This document shows positions 7,608 through 16,458 of a stretch of DNA of 64,000 nucleotides, piece after piece. The translations under genes were made by a program, and so were the position numbers. Location: NCBI RefSeq assembly GCF_024580145.1, contig NZ_JANINI010000003.1:244061-308060 (forward strand). The letters run 5' to 3'. How positions within the stretch are numbered: the stretch's first letter is position 1; each line of letters opens with the position of its first letter. Below the pieces are notes generated by a model. It ran no database searches and was not told the origin of the DNA. It saw only the letters and a program-made list of their open reading frames with translations. Origin of the DNA: Methyloversatilis sp. XJ19-49 (GTDB lineage Bacteria; Pseudomonadota; Gammaproteobacteria; Burkholderiales; Rhodocyclaceae).

Positions 7608-8639
7608 GTGTCCCTGCTACGTCTGAGTGTCCTGCTGTGTGCGGTGCTGCTGCCGCTCTGTCTTCCTGCGCGTGCGGCGGAAGACTCTGCGGTTAAAGAC
7701 CTCTCGAAGCTGTCCTACGATGCCCGGCTGACCGGTTACGCATACGCGTACGACGTGAAGTTCTTCCCGATCGTGTCGCAGGGCCAGTCGCTGGAAATGG
7801 CGTACATCTTTCTTCCGGGCGAGGGCGGCAAGCCGGTGGTCACGCTGTTGCACGGCAAGAATTTCAACGCCGATTACTGGGCGTCCACCGCCCGCCATCT
7901 GCAGAAGCAGGGCTATGGCGTGCTGATGCCCGACCAGATCGGGTTCGGCAAATCGTCCAAGCCGATGCAGTACCAGTATTCGTTCCCCGTGTTGGCGAGC
8001 CACACGCGCGCGCTGATGAAGTCGCTCGGCATCGAAAGATCGGTCGTCATCGGGCATTCGATGGGCGGCATGCTGGCCAGTCGCTTCGCGTTGATGTTTC
8101 CGCAGGCGGTGCAGCAACTGGTGCTGGTGAACCCGATCGGTCTGGAAAACTACCTGAAGTATGCCGAGTACAAGGACACCGACTTCTTCTACAAGGCGGA
8201 GCAGGCACAGACGGCCGCGGGCATCGCCAAGTATCAGCGCGACAATTACTACGCCGGCCAGTGGAATGAACGCTACGAGGCGCTGACCCGCTTTCTCGTC
8301 GGCCAGCTGCAGGGGCCGGACAAGGCGCAGGTGGCGTGGGTCAATGCGCTGACCTACGACATGATCTTCACCCAGCCGGTCGTGACCGAATTCGGTGACC
8401 TGTCGGTGCCGGTCAGCCTGATCATCGGAACGCGGGATCGTACCGGCCCCGGTCGAGGCTGGATGAGAGCCGGCGTCGATTACGAACCCGGGCGCTATGA
8501 CCGGCTCGGCAAGACGGCCGCCGCGCTGATTCCCGGCGCCGTCCTGTACGAGCTGCCGGATCTGGGTCACATGCCGCAGATCGAGAATTTCGACGTTTTC
8601 ACCGGGGTGCTGGACAAGGCGCTGGCCGGCCGCAGGTAG
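7608..8639 (+). CDS. Exported alpha/beta hydrolase
   Basis: The 343-residue protein starts at GTG 7608 behind GGAGAG; this start gives a clean signal peptide (SLLRLSVLLCAVLLPLCLP, cleavage after ARA), whereas the longer upstream frame has none. The mature protein has an alpha/beta hydrolase fold: HGKNF oxyanion region, nucleophile S151 in GHSMGG, acid D277 in GTRDRTGPG and base H321 in LGHMPQ. The natural substrate is unknown; the set resembles bacterial esterases and haloalkane-dehalogenase-like hydrolases, but Ser as nucleophile favours an esterase. It is probably periplasmic and stands alone. Confidence 0.88.
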   Translation: MSLLRLSVLLCAVLLPLCLPARAAEDSAVKDLSKLSYDARLTGYAYAYDVKFFPIVSQGQSLEMAYIFLPGEGGKPVVTLLHGKNFNADYWASTARHLQKQGYGVLMPDQIGFGKSSKPMQYQYSFPVLASHTRALMKSLGIERSVVIGHSMGGMLASRFALMFPQAVQQLVLVNPIGLENYLKYAEYKDTDFFYKAEQAQTAAGIAKYQRDNYYAGQWNERYEALTRFLVGQLQGPDKAQVAWVNALTYDMIFTQPVVTEFGDLSVPVSLIIGTRDRTGPGRGWMRAGVDYEPGRYDRLGKTAAALIPGAVLYELPDLGHMPQIENFDVFTGVLDKALAGRR

Positions 8640-8800
8640 TTCGCAGCGCGCTGCAGCAGCACACTCAGAACCGCTGCTCGGATCCCCGGCCCGGCCAGGA
8701 CCCTATCCCGAAGGTGAAGGCAATTCACTCCACCATCCCATCGCTCAAGTCCGCACTGGACGCAGTCAAGATTGCGCAAAGCCACCGCTACCGATTCACG

Positions 8801-9277
8801 ATGCGACGCCTGTTCTGCCTGCTGCTTGCACTTTCGACCCCGTGCGCGTTCGCGCAGGCCGACAGGGTTCGCGTACTGAAGAGCGAAAGAAAGCTCCAGA
8901 TTCTCGCCGGTGACACCGTGCTGCACGAGTTCGGCATCGCGCTGGGCGGCCGCCCGCTCGGGCACAAGCAGCAGGAAGGCGATCAGCGGACACCGGAAGG
9001 TCGTTACACACTCGATTACCGCAAGCCGGACAGCGCCTATTACAAGGCGCTGCACATTTCCTATCCCGAGGCGCGTGATGTCGCGCGGGCGAAGGCGGCA
9101 GGCGTTTCGCCCGGCGGCCTGATCATGATCCACGGGCAGCGCAATGGCTTTGGCTGGTTGGCGCCGCTGACCCAGCGTTTCGACTGGACCGATGGCTGCA
9201 TCGGCTTGCGCAACGAGGACATGGACGTCGTCTGGCAGATCGTCGGGAACGGAACGCCGATTGACCTGCTCCCGTAG
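8801..9277 (+). CDS. L,D-transpeptidase (YkuD domain)
   Basis: The 158-residue protein has a signal peptide (RRLFCLLLALSTPCAFA) and a YkuD catalytic domain with H111 in IHGQRNG and C133 in WTDGCIGL, where the usual SHGC is TDGC, a known variant. Such enzymes use a catalytic cysteine to cross-link peptidoglycan or attach proteins to it. I chose ATG 8801 for the signal peptide; an upstream GTG at 8714 would add 29 non-hydrophobic residues. It is monocistronic in appearance. Confidence 0.87.
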   Translation: MRRLFCLLLALSTPCAFAQADRVRVLKSERKLQILAGDTVLHEFGIALGGRPLGHKQQEGDQRTPEGRYTLDYRKPDSAYYKALHISYPEARDVARAKAAGVSPGGLIMIHGQRNGFGWLAPLTQRFDWTDGCIGLRNEDMDVVWQIVGNGTPIDLLP

Positions 9278-9362
9278 AAGGGAGAGCCGGGTCAGACCCG
9301 CCCGATGCATCGACGGCGTCCTGCCCGACTGACGGGCCACCGCGCGAGCAGAACCTCTGGTG

Positions 9363-9390
9363 CCACCCGCCACCCGCCACCCGCCACCCG
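9363..9390 (+). repeat. Heptamer tandem repeat CCACCCG x4
   Basis: Four perfect CCACCCG units lie about 65 bases before the GST-like gene at 9457. The length makes it prone to slippage, so copy number may vary between strains. Confidence 0.9.
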
Positions 9391-9456
9391 CAATGCGCCT
9401 CGCGTTGCGCGCTTCTTGCTTCCATGCCGCTATCCGTCATTCCTCGGCATCGCCCC

Positions 9457-10071
9457 ATGAAGTTCTACATGACCCCCGGCTCGTGCACGACCGGCATCCA
9501 CATCCTGCTCGAGACGCTGGAACTGCCTTTCGAGGCCTGGATCGTCAGTATTCCGGCGGGCGACCATCTCGCGCCGGGTTATGTCGCAATCAATCCGAAG
9601 TCCACGATCCCGACACTGGTGCGCGACGATGGCAGCGCGCTGACCGAGTTCCAGTCCATCGCCTGGTGGCTGGCGCGCACCCACCCGAGGGCGAATTTGC
9701 TGCCCACCGACGCGGAAGGCGAAACCCGTGTGCTCGAAGTGATGGACTATGTCGTCGGCACACTGCACGGCCAGGGCTTTGCGCGCATCTTCGCCCCCGA
9801 CAAGTTCGCCACCGACCGCGCGCAGCACGAGGCGGTGCAGGCGCGCGGGCGGGAGATCGTCGAACAGGGCTTCGCCATCGTCGACACTCAACTGCCGCGC
9901 CTGCGCGAGTTGGCGGGTGACTTCTGCATCGCCGATGCCGCCTTGTTCTACGTCGAGTTCTGGGCCGGCCATTGCGGCATCGATCTGCCGCCGAACTGCC
10001 GGGCGCACTACGAACGCATGCGTGCCCGGCCGGTCGTAGCCAGCGTGCTGCGCGAAGAAGGGTATCGCTGA
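9457..10071 (+). CDS. Glutathione S-transferase-like protein
   Basis: This 204-residue cytosolic protein has a thioredoxin-fold N-terminal half beginning MKFYMTPGSCTTGIHILLE, with NPKSTIPTLV (the cis-proline loop) and a substrate-site Glu in LTEFQSI. The helical C-terminal half contains FCIADAALFYVEFW. This is the GST pattern, close to the beta/YfcF-type bacterial enzymes with SC near the N-terminus. The substrate is unknown. ATG 9457 was preferred over an in-frame ATG at 9424 because it starts exactly at the first beta strand. Confidence 0.85.
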   Translation: MKFYMTPGSCTTGIHILLETLELPFEAWIVSIPAGDHLAPGYVAINPKSTIPTLVRDDGSALTEFQSIAWWLARTHPRANLLPTDAEGETRVLEVMDYVVGTLHGQGFARIFAPDKFATDRAQHEAVQARGREIVEQGFAIVDTQLPRLRELAGDFCIADAALFYVEFWAGHCGIDLPPNCRAHYERMRARPVVASVLREEGYR

Positions 10072-10210
10072 GACCACCGCAGGAAACATCAGACGCAACG
10101 CGTGCGGTTAGACGCCCTCGCAACAGCGTGGTGCTTCAAGAAATGAGCAAGATATCGTGATTCGCAAGACACCTCAGCGCTTGCGCACCCCGCTGCGAGG
10201 TGTCGCTCCG

Positions 10211-11101
10211 TCAGGCAGTGCCGCGCGGGCGCCTGCACATCACTACCGCCAGGCCGGCCAGCATCAGCGACAGCGTTGTCGGCTCGGGCACTGCCGCGGC
10301 CACCCAGGTCAGCGGCACCGGGCTGATCACGGTCACGCCCGCCGGAAGATCCAGAAAGAGCTGCAGGCCCCGGCTGCCGAAATAGCCGTCGGTTTCGGCG
10401 AACCAGCTCATGGTGTCGCTGGTCCCGGCGCTGGACCACTGCTGCAGCAGTGCCTGTACCTGGAATGACTGGCCCACGCCCACGGTGAAGGCCGGTGCGC
10501 TCAACGTGGCGCTCAGGGCCAGACCGAAGGGATCGATCGCAGGCACCACGACATAACCTCCGGTCTCGGTCTCGTTCGCGTTGATGATGGGCGGCAGCCC
10601 GCCGTCGCGATCGAAATGCTGATAGTCCAGCCGCGCGGCGCCGCCGCCGACGCCCGGCAACTGACCACCCAGCACGCCAATGACGGTGTTCCCGGCGTTG
10701 CCCGCGGGCCCGACACCCGCAACGCGCAACATGCTGACATCGAGATTTGCGCGCAAGTCGCCGGCCGCGAGCACCAGCGGCGCGGTACCGGTGTTTTCGA
10801 AGCTGACGGTGATGCCGGCGTACGACGCGACCGTGCCGTCGGGGTAGTTGAACGAGCTGGAGTAGGCCTGCATGCGGCCATCGGCCAGCGCGCTGCGCCC
10901 GCGCGTCGTGGCATCCGTGGCGATGCCGTGGTCCCGCTCGACAAACAGTGGGTCAGGGTCCGTTCCGCTGGGCGCAGATCCCTGCCACTGCACGAATACA
11001 CTGCTGAGGGTGACGGTCAGCTGCGCCTGGGCCATGGCAGCGGGCACCGCGACGGTCAGCAGCAAAGCGGCCAAGATTCTGGAAATCCATCGTGTCGACA
11101 T
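10211..11101 (-). CDS. PEP-CTERM sorting-domain exported protein
   Basis: The 296-residue protein has a signal peptide (ILAALLLTVAVPAAMA) and a C-terminal PEP-CTERM tail: VPEPTTLSLM, a hydrophobic stretch LAGLAVV, then CRRPRGTA. The body is rich in Gly, Ser, Thr and Asn with beta-strand character and no recognised catalytic motif. The start at 11101 has a G-rich ribosome site (ACGGGGGC); an alternative ATG at 11116 has none. It is a likely exosortase substrate displayed on the cell surface or in EPS. It is unrelated in sequence to the PEP-CTERM protein at 6601, and no exosortase gene lies in this window. Confidence 0.85.
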   Translation of the reverse strand: MSTRWISRILAALLLTVAVPAAMAQAQLTVTLSSVFVQWQGSAPSGTDPDPLFVERDHGIATDATTRGRSALADGRMQAYSSSFNYPDGTVASYAGITVSFENTGTAPLVLAAGDLRANLDVSMLRVAGVGPAGNAGNTVIGVLGGQLPGVGGGAARLDYQHFDRDGGLPPIINANETETGGYVVVPAIDPFGLALSATLSAPAFTVGVGQSFQVQALLQQWSSAGTSDTMSWFAETDGYFGSRGLQLFLDLPAGVTVISPVPLTWVAAAVPEPTTLSLMLAGLAVVMCRRPRGTA

Positions 11102-11308
11102 GATTGCCCCCGTCATGTGATTGTCGGTGCCGAACTGTTAATTTGTGTCAAGCATCAGGCGTGCCTTTCGATCGAAGATTTTTATTTTCAAGAGCTTGCG
11201 AAAAGACAGTCGCGCGAAGCTGTCTGCATGTAAAAAATTTCGACCACGGTGAATGATGGCGCGCCGTTTCCGACCGGCCGCGCCATCCTGAAAGCCGACG
11301 CCCGCGCG

Positions 11309-12175
11309 TCAGAACTTGCCGTTGCCGTTCTTCCACTCGGTGCGCGGCGGAATGGTTTCCAGCGTGTCCCAGTGTTCGGCGATCCGGCCGTTCTCCACCC
11401 GGAACAGGTCGTAGTACGCGGTCGGCTTGCCGGCAAACTCGCCTTCGCTGACGGTCAGCACGAAGTTGCCCTCGCCCAGCACCTTGTGAACCGTGTGGTA
11501 CTTCAAGGTGATGCCCGCCCTGGCCAGGCCTTCGAGCGCCGTGCCCAGTCCGCTCAGGCCGTCGGCGATCTGCGGATTGTGCTGGCGGTAGTGGTCACCG
11601 TCGAAGTAGGCGGTCAGGCGATCAAGGCGGCCGTTGACCAGCACGTCGTCGACGAAGGCCGCCACCAGCTTCTTGTTGGCGTCGGTCCTGTCCAGGTCGG
11701 TGATCGCGGTCGGGCCGTCGATCATCGTGCGCCCGCTCGGGTTGGGCGCGGCTGGCGTCGGCTGCAGGTTGTCCCAGTGCTCGACGATGCGGCCGTTTTC
11801 GAAGCGGAAGATGTCGAAACCGATCTTCGGGCCGAAGAAGTCGTATTCGGTGTGGGTGAATACGTGGTCGCCGTCCTGGAACACCCGCACCGGGTTGACC
11901 CGCGCCGATCCCTCGGGCAGCGCGGCGAGTGCGGCGCCGAATCCGGCGAGGCCGTCGGCCACGGCGAGGTTGTGCTGCACGTAGCGGTCCGGATTGATGA
12001 CGGCTACCGGCGCTGATTCACCGGTTTCGATCGCCTTGAGAAGGGCGACAACTTGAGTCTTGCGGTCTGGGGTCATGGTGATTTTCTCCTTCGAAGTGGT
12101 ATGTCCGGCGCAGCCGGTCAGGACGATCGCCGCGACGACCGCGGCGGTGGCATGGGCAAGGCGGGGGCTTTTCAT
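11309..12175 (-). CDS. Lipoprotein with two SnoaL-like (NTF2-fold) domains
   Basis: The 288-residue protein begins with a lipoprotein signal ending in LTGC. Two homologous domains follow, each with the pattern YVQHN or YRQHN, ADGLxG, then FRFENGRIVEHWD or FRVENGRIAEHWD. These are SnoaL-like polyketide-cyclase/NTF2 folds, here an internal duplication. Many such proteins have no known reaction. ATG 12175 gives the lipoprotein start; a longer frame from 12205 does not. It is divergent from the AraC regulator at 12296 across 120 bases and may be its target. Confidence 0.85.
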   Translation of the reverse strand: MKSPRLAHATAAVVAAIVLTGCAGHTTSKEKITMTPDRKTQVVALLKAIETGESAPVAVINPDRYVQHNLAVADGLAGFGAALAALPEGSARVNPVRVFQDGDHVFTHTEYDFFGPKIGFDIFRFENGRIVEHWDNLQPTPAAPNPSGRTMIDGPTAITDLDRTDANKKLVAAFVDDVLVNGRLDRLTAYFDGDHYRQHNPQIADGLSGLGTALEGLARAGITLKYHTVHKVLGEGNFVLTVSEGEFAGKPTAYYDLFRVENGRIAEHWDTLETIPPRTEWKNGNGKF

Positions 12176-12295
12176 CGGCGTAGATGCTGGGTTGTCATCG
12201 AACACGCAGTCTGTCCGGATGCGCGCGAAACGCCGAGGTTGCGATCCGGCAAGTTATGGTCAAAATCGCGTATCGGAAAAATTCTGGGTGCACGC

Positions 12296-13180
12296 ATGAA
12301 CACGACGGCGCAGGTCCGCGATACCCATTTCGATAACGCCCGCCTGTCGGAAATCGGCGTCGAGGTGCTCAGCCTCGATGACCTGCGCAGCCGGGTGACG
12401 GCAGATCGGCTGGCCGAAGCGGAGCGCGTCGACTTCCTGATCGTTCTGCTGATCAGCGAGGGGACCTGCGAACACCTGATCGACTTCCAGCCGGTGCGCC
12501 TGGCGCCGGGCGCCGTGGTGGTCGTGCGCCCCGGTCAGGTGCAGCAGTGGCGCCTGCATCCGGATGTGCACGGCCTGCTGCTGCTGGTGGACACCCGGCT
12601 GGCGCAACTGGCCGCCAGCGCGCTGGCCGACCCGGCCTTCCAGTTGCTGCAGATCGACGAGTGGCCGGCTGCGTTCGTGTTGTCCGCCGAGGATCAGCGC
12701 GACGGCGAAGCGCTCACGCGCGTGCTCGAACGCCAGCTCGACCGGGATCGCGTCGATGACGTCAGTGCGCGGCTGGCGCGCGAATTGTTCCTGAGCCTGA
12801 TGGTGTTGCTGAGCCGTGCCGCACGCATCGCCGCGCCTGCGCGCACCGCGCAGGAACGCCTGTTCCAGCGCTTGCAGCGTGACCTGGATGCTTCGGTCAG
12901 CACCCGGCCGACGGTGGAAGCGATCGCCCGGCGACTGCGGGTGTCGCCCAGCACGCTGTCGCGCGTCTGCCTCGAGCGCGTCGGCGTGTCGGCGAAGGCA
13001 TTCATCGATCGCCGCACGGTGCTCGAGGCGCAACGCCTGCTGGTGCATACCGGTGCGACGACGACGGCCATCGGTGAGGCGCTGGGCTTTTCCGAGCCCA
13101 CCAATTTCCTCAAGTTCTTCAAGCGCGTCGTGGGCATGACGCCGGATGCGTTTCGAAGGCTCTACCGTCCGGCCGCCTGA
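12296..13180 (+). CDS. AraC-family transcriptional regulator
   Basis: The 294-residue protein has an AraC-type cupin sensor N-terminus (VRLAPGAVVVVRPGQVQQW) and a C-terminal double helix-turn-helix. The first helix pair is in VEAIARRLRVSPSTLSRVC and the second in AIGEALGFSEPTNFLKFFKR, ending with the family signature GMTPDAFRRLYR. It is transcribed divergently from the SnoaL-type lipoprotein, the usual layout for a local regulator. The effector is unknown. It is convergent with the next AraC-type gene, with only 15 bases between stops. Confidence 0.9.
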   Translation: MNTTAQVRDTHFDNARLSEIGVEVLSLDDLRSRVTADRLAEAERVDFLIVLLISEGTCEHLIDFQPVRLAPGAVVVVRPGQVQQWRLHPDVHGLLLLVDTRLAQLAASALADPAFQLLQIDEWPAAFVLSAEDQRDGEALTRVLERQLDRDRVDDVSARLARELFLSLMVLLSRAARIAAPARTAQERLFQRLQRDLDASVSTRPTVEAIARRLRVSPSTLSRVCLERVGVSAKAFIDRRTVLEAQRLLVHTGATTTAIGEALGFSEPTNFLKFFKRVVGMTPDAFRRLYRPAA

Positions 13181-13195
13181 ACACGGTCGCGCCGG

Positions 13196-14281
13196 TCAGC
13201 GCGATGTCCCGGGCTCGCAGGGCGCATCCGGTGTCGCGTGTGCATGGGCATGTCCATCATCACGACGGCGGTCAGGATCGGCGGCGCTGGCGGCCGACGC
13301 CCGGCGCGACCGGGGCCGGATTCCATGCGGCGTCATGCCGCGTTCGCGGCGCAGCAGCTTGCGCAGCATCGACGCATCCGCATAGCCCACTTGTGCCGCC
13401 ACCGACTCGATCGACGCGCGGCCGGTTTCGAGCAGTTGCGTCGCGCGCTCGACGCGCAGTTTCTGCACGTACTGGATCGGCGACATGCCGACCGCGGATG
13501 CGAAGTGCCGGCTCAGCGTGCGCGGCGTCATGTGCAGCGCCTCGGCCAGCAGGGCGAGCGTGACCGGTTCGCCGAGGTGGGTCTGCAGCCAGCGGTCGGC
13601 GCGCTGCAGCGTAGGCGTCTGGCAGACCAGATGCGAGGCGATCGCGTACTGGCTCTGCGACACGCGGTGATCGAGCATCAGGAAGCGCGCGCAACGGCGC
13701 GCCAGTTCGTCGGAACCGTGACGGGCCACCATTGCCAGCATCAGATCAGCCTGGGCCAGCGCGGCGCCGGCCGTGCTGATCGCGCCGTCACGGACCACCA
13801 TGCGCGCCATGTCGAGATCGACGCGCGGAAAGCGCTCGCGGAACCACGGCGCCAGCCACCAGCTCGTCGTGGCGACGCGGCCGTCGAGCAGGCCGGCCTG
13901 CGCCAGCGCAAAGGTGCTGACGCAGGACGCCGCCACTTCGCTGCCAGCGCCGAGCCAGCCGCCCGCCCGATCCATCGCCTTCACGACTTCGCGGGTCGCC
14001 AGCCAGCCTTCGAGCTCGCTGCGCGAGGGGCGATTGGCACCCGGCAGCAGCAGCAGCTCCGGCGGCGGCAGATCGGCCATGCGCGCGAGCGGCCCGACTT
14101 CGAGCCCGGAACCGCTGCGCTCCCGCCGCCGTCCGCTGCCGGCCAGCGTGATGTCGAACAGGGGTGGCCGGTCCGCGAGCACGCACAGGCGATTGGCGGT
14201 GTTCATCACGTCGAGCGTGATGCCCAGACTGATGTCCAGCACGCCGGGCAGGATCAGTACGGCTGTTTTCATGATGTCCAT
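13196..14281 (-). CDS. GlxA-type AraC regulator with DJ-1/PfpI domain
   Basis: The 361-residue protein has a class I amidotransferase-like domain (residues about 5-190: AVLILPGVLDISLGITLDVM, ELLLLPGANRP, AASCVSTFALAQAGLLDG) followed by an AraC HTH (VTLALLAEALHMTPRTLSRH, SVAAQVGYADASMLRKLLRR, GMTPHGIR). This is the GlxA/FtrA architecture, in which the first domain is a ligand sensor. The tail after residue 320 is a His/Asp-rich low-complexity extension. Start at 14281 or at the ATG 9 bases later. It is divergent from the cluster 14387-16938 and probably regulates it. Confidence 0.9.
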   Translation of the reverse strand: MDIMKTAVLILPGVLDISLGITLDVMNTANRLCVLADRPPLFDITLAGSGRRRERSGSGLEVGPLARMADLPPPELLLLPGANRPSRSELEGWLATREVVKAMDRAGGWLGAGSEVAASCVSTFALAQAGLLDGRVATTSWWLAPWFRERFPRVDLDMARMVVRDGAISTAGAALAQADLMLAMVARHGSDELARRCARFLMLDHRVSQSQYAIASHLVCQTPTLQRADRWLQTHLGEPVTLALLAEALHMTPRTLSRHFASAVGMSPIQYVQKLRVERATQLLETGRASIESVAAQVGYADASMLRKLLRRERGMTPHGIRPRSRRASAASAADPDRRRDDGHAHAHATPDAPCEPGTSR

Positions 14282-14309
14282 ATTAGCCCGATCGATGTCG
14301 ATATGGACA
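14275..14309. promoter_or_regulatory. Inverted repeat over the glxA-type start
   Basis: TGTCCATAT (14275-14283) and ATATGGACA (14301-14309) are perfect 9-base inverted arms 17 bases apart. They lie between the divergent regulator and its presumed target cluster and cover the regulator start codon. It is a candidate operator, assigned from symmetry and position. Confidence 0.45.
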
Positions 14310-14386
14310 CTCGAAGGCGAAGCCGCGCGGCCTCAGCATGGAGGCCTGATCCAACGCCCGTCCATGTCCTCAAGGAGCCCGCATCC

Positions 14387-14497
14387 ATGTCGCCCTCACT
14401 GCTGGCCGCGCTGCTGTACGCCGCCCTGACCCTGCTGGTCCAGATCGCGCTGCTGACGACCTGGGCCGTGCGCCTGCTGTGGGGGGCCGTGCAATGA
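14387..14497 (+). CDS. 36-residue single-pass membrane peptide
   Basis: This small open frame starts at ATG 14387 with a strong AAGGAG Shine-Dalgarno sequence nine bases upstream and encodes a peptide that is almost entirely one hydrophobic helix (LLAALLYAALTLLVQIALL, then TTWAVRLLW). Its stop overlaps the next gene as ATGA, so it is translationally coupled to the CmcJ-like oxidoreductase. I know of no characterised family for it. The signal for translation is better than for most annotated genes here. Confidence 0.65.
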   Translation: MSPSLLAALLYAALTLLVQIALLTTWAVRLLWGAVQ

Positions 14498-15372
14498 AGA
14501 CCGGAGCCAATCAAATGACCACGCATGACGAACTTGATCCGCGCCTTGACGCGCGGCGGACCACCGGTGGGCTGGACTACCTGCACGACAGCGCCGGCGC
14601 GCCGTTCAATTACATGTACCCGCCGCCCGACGGCGAGCCGTGGGAGAACTGCAGCTATCGCACACATCGGGTCGACATCGCCGACGCCCGCCCGGCCGGG
14701 CAGGGCTTCCTGCTCGACCGTCAGGGTTTCGAACTGCGCGACGCCCCGACCGGCCACGCGGGCTTCGACGACGACGAACGCATCCGCGCGCGCTACTACC
14801 CGGAAGTCGAAGCCATCGCCCGGGACGCCACCGGCGCGACGCGCGCATTGTGCTTCGACCATCAGGTGCGCCGGCGCAGCCTTGGCGAACAGCACCTCAC
14901 CTTCGGCCGGCAGAACGCGCAGGCTTCGGCCGTCGGACGCGTGCACAACGACTACTCGGAGGCGAGCGGTCTGGCGCGGCTCGGCCTCGTGCTGCGCGAG
15001 GACGCGGCGCGATCGCGCATCCGTCGCTACGCGGTGGTGAATGTATGGCGGCCGCTGATCGAGCCGGTCGTCGATGCCCCGCTGGCCATGTGCGATGCGC
15101 GGTCGGTGATGGTGCAGGATCTGGTGGCGGCGGAAATCCGCTATCCCGATCGCAGCGGTGAAATCTATCTGCTGAAGCATGCGCCGCAGCATCGCTGGTA
15201 CTACTTTTCGAACATGGCGAAGCATGAAGTGCTGGTGTTCAAGCAATACGACTCGCAGGCGAGCGGCGTGTCACGATTCACCCCGCACGCCGCCTTCCTC
15301 GATCCGGCGGCACCTGTTGATGCGCCGCTGCGCGCCAGCATCGAGGCGCGCTGCCTCGTGCTTTTCGACTGA
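14494..15372 (+). CDS. CmcJ/NvfI-like oxidoreductase
   Basis: The 292-residue protein resembles the CmcJ/NvfI/AsaB family of putative 2-oxoglutarate/Fe(II)-type oxygenases (7-alpha-cephem methoxylase related). Recognisable family segments are FNYMYPPPDGEP near the N-terminus, VGRVHNDYS with a conserved His and Asp, and YAVVNVWRPLIEPVVDAPLA and WYYFSNMAKHEVLVFKQYDS in the C-terminal half. Known members act in fungal and bacterial secondary metabolism; the substrate here is unknown. The start overlaps the stop of the upstream peptide by ATGA. An in-frame GTG 15 bases earlier is less likely. Confidence 0.8.
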   Translation: MKTGANQMTTHDELDPRLDARRTTGGLDYLHDSAGAPFNYMYPPPDGEPWENCSYRTHRVDIADARPAGQGFLLDRQGFELRDAPTGHAGFDDDERIRARYYPEVEAIARDATGATRALCFDHQVRRRSLGEQHLTFGRQNAQASAVGRVHNDYSEASGLARLGLVLREDAARSRIRRYAVVNVWRPLIEPVVDAPLAMCDARSVMVQDLVAAEIRYPDRSGEIYLLKHAPQHRWYYFSNMAKHEVLVFKQYDSQASGVSRFTPHAAFLDPAAPVDAPLRASIEARCLVLFD

Positions 15373-15382
15373 AAGGTCCGTC

Positions 15383-15985
15383 ATGAACGATCCGTTTGTC
15401 GAATACTGGTTCGACTTTGCGAGCCCCTACAGCTACCTCAGTACGCTGCGCATCGAAGCACTGGCCCGCGAGCGCGGCGTGCGTGTCGCGTGGCGCCCGC
15501 TGCTGCTCGGCCCGATCTTCCGCTCCGCCGGCTGGGACAGTTCGCCCTTCCTGCAGCAGCCGGTCAAGTTCGCCTGGATGTGGACGGATCTCGAGCGCCA
15601 GTGCGCGCGCCATGGGCTGCCCTGGCGCAAGCCGTCGCAATTCCCGCGCAACAGCCTCTTGCCGGCGCGCATTGCGCTCGCCCACGGCGACGCGCCGTGG
15701 ATCGCGACCTTCTGCACCCGCGTGTTCGAACTGAATTTCGTGCATGACACGGAAATGAATGATGTCGCAACGATGCAGCGCGTGCTGGACGCGCTCGGTC
15801 TTCCTGCCGACGAGCTGATCGCGCGGGCGCAGTCGCCCGACGCGAAGCAGGCACTGCGCGAACAGACCGAACGCGCGGCGCAGCGCGGCCTGTTCGGCGC
15901 GCCGAGCTTTTTCGTCGGCGACGCCCTGTACTGGGGCAACGATCAGCTGGAGGACGCACTCGATGCCGCCGCCTGCCGCATCTGA
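15383..15985 (+). CDS. 2-hydroxychromene-2-carboxylate isomerase-like protein (DsbA/GST-kappa fold)
   Basis: The 200-residue protein has the family start EYWFDFASPYSYLSTLRIEA, with the Ser-Pro-Tyr glutathione site, then RPLLLGPIFRSAG, PRNSLLPARIALA and, near the end, GLFGAPSFFVGDALYWGNDQ. HCCA isomerases are glutathione-dependent enzymes of aromatic degradation, but many relatives have other substrates. It lies 10 bases after the oxygenase-like gene and overlaps the next gene by 23 bases, so it is co-transcribed. A glutathione-linked ring or thioether chemistry is inferred. Confidence 0.87.
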   Translation: MNDPFVEYWFDFASPYSYLSTLRIEALARERGVRVAWRPLLLGPIFRSAGWDSSPFLQQPVKFAWMWTDLERQCARHGLPWRKPSQFPRNSLLPARIALAHGDAPWIATFCTRVFELNFVHDTEMNDVATMQRVLDALGLPADELIARAQSPDAKQALREQTERAAQRGLFGAPSFFVGDALYWGNDQLEDALDAAACRI

Positions 15986-16424
15986 CGACAACAGCGCGCC
16001 GGCCGGTTTCTCGCCGCGGGTGCTGCGCGGGCCGTTCTTCGGCGGCCGCACGGTATTCACCGCCGACGCGGCGAGCGCGGATCACTTCATGGCCCGTATC
16101 ACCGCCGACGACTGCAACCGGATGGGCATCACGCACGGCGGCGTCATCGCCACGCTGGCCGACATTTTCATCGTCGGCTTCATCGCCGCGCAGATGCCGG
16201 CGGATACCCGGATGGTGACGGCCGGCCTTTCCATCGACTACCTCGGCCCGAGCACGGCAGACGACTGGCTGATCGGCCGCATTCATGCGCACCGCATCGG
16301 CCGTCGGCAGTGCGTCGCCTCCGGCGAGTTCCGCGTCGGCAACCGGACGGTTGCACTGATCAGGGCGAGTTGCGCCATCCTTCAGGATCCCGGACGTCGG
16401 GACCCGTTGCCTTCGGACTCCTGA
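15963..16424 (+). CDS. PaaI-type hotdog-fold thioesterase
   Basis: The 153-residue protein has the PaaI/HGG motif: NRMGITHGGVIATLADIF, followed by VTAGLSIDYLGPSTADDWL and a final strand VALIRASCAIL. Such enzymes hydrolyse acyl-CoA thioesters, often of aromatic acids. It overlaps the HCCA-isomerase-like gene by 23 bases, which supports co-translation. In this cluster it could release a CoA-linked intermediate. Confidence 0.87.
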   Translation: MPPPAASDDNSAPAGFSPRVLRGPFFGGRTVFTADAASADHFMARITADDCNRMGITHGGVIATLADIFIVGFIAAQMPADTRMVTAGLSIDYLGPSTADDWLIGRIHAHRIGRRQCVASGEFRVGNRTVALIRASCAILQDPGRRDPLPSDS

Positions 16425-16458
16425 ATCACCCCTCGTCACCCCACAACGAGACTCGACC

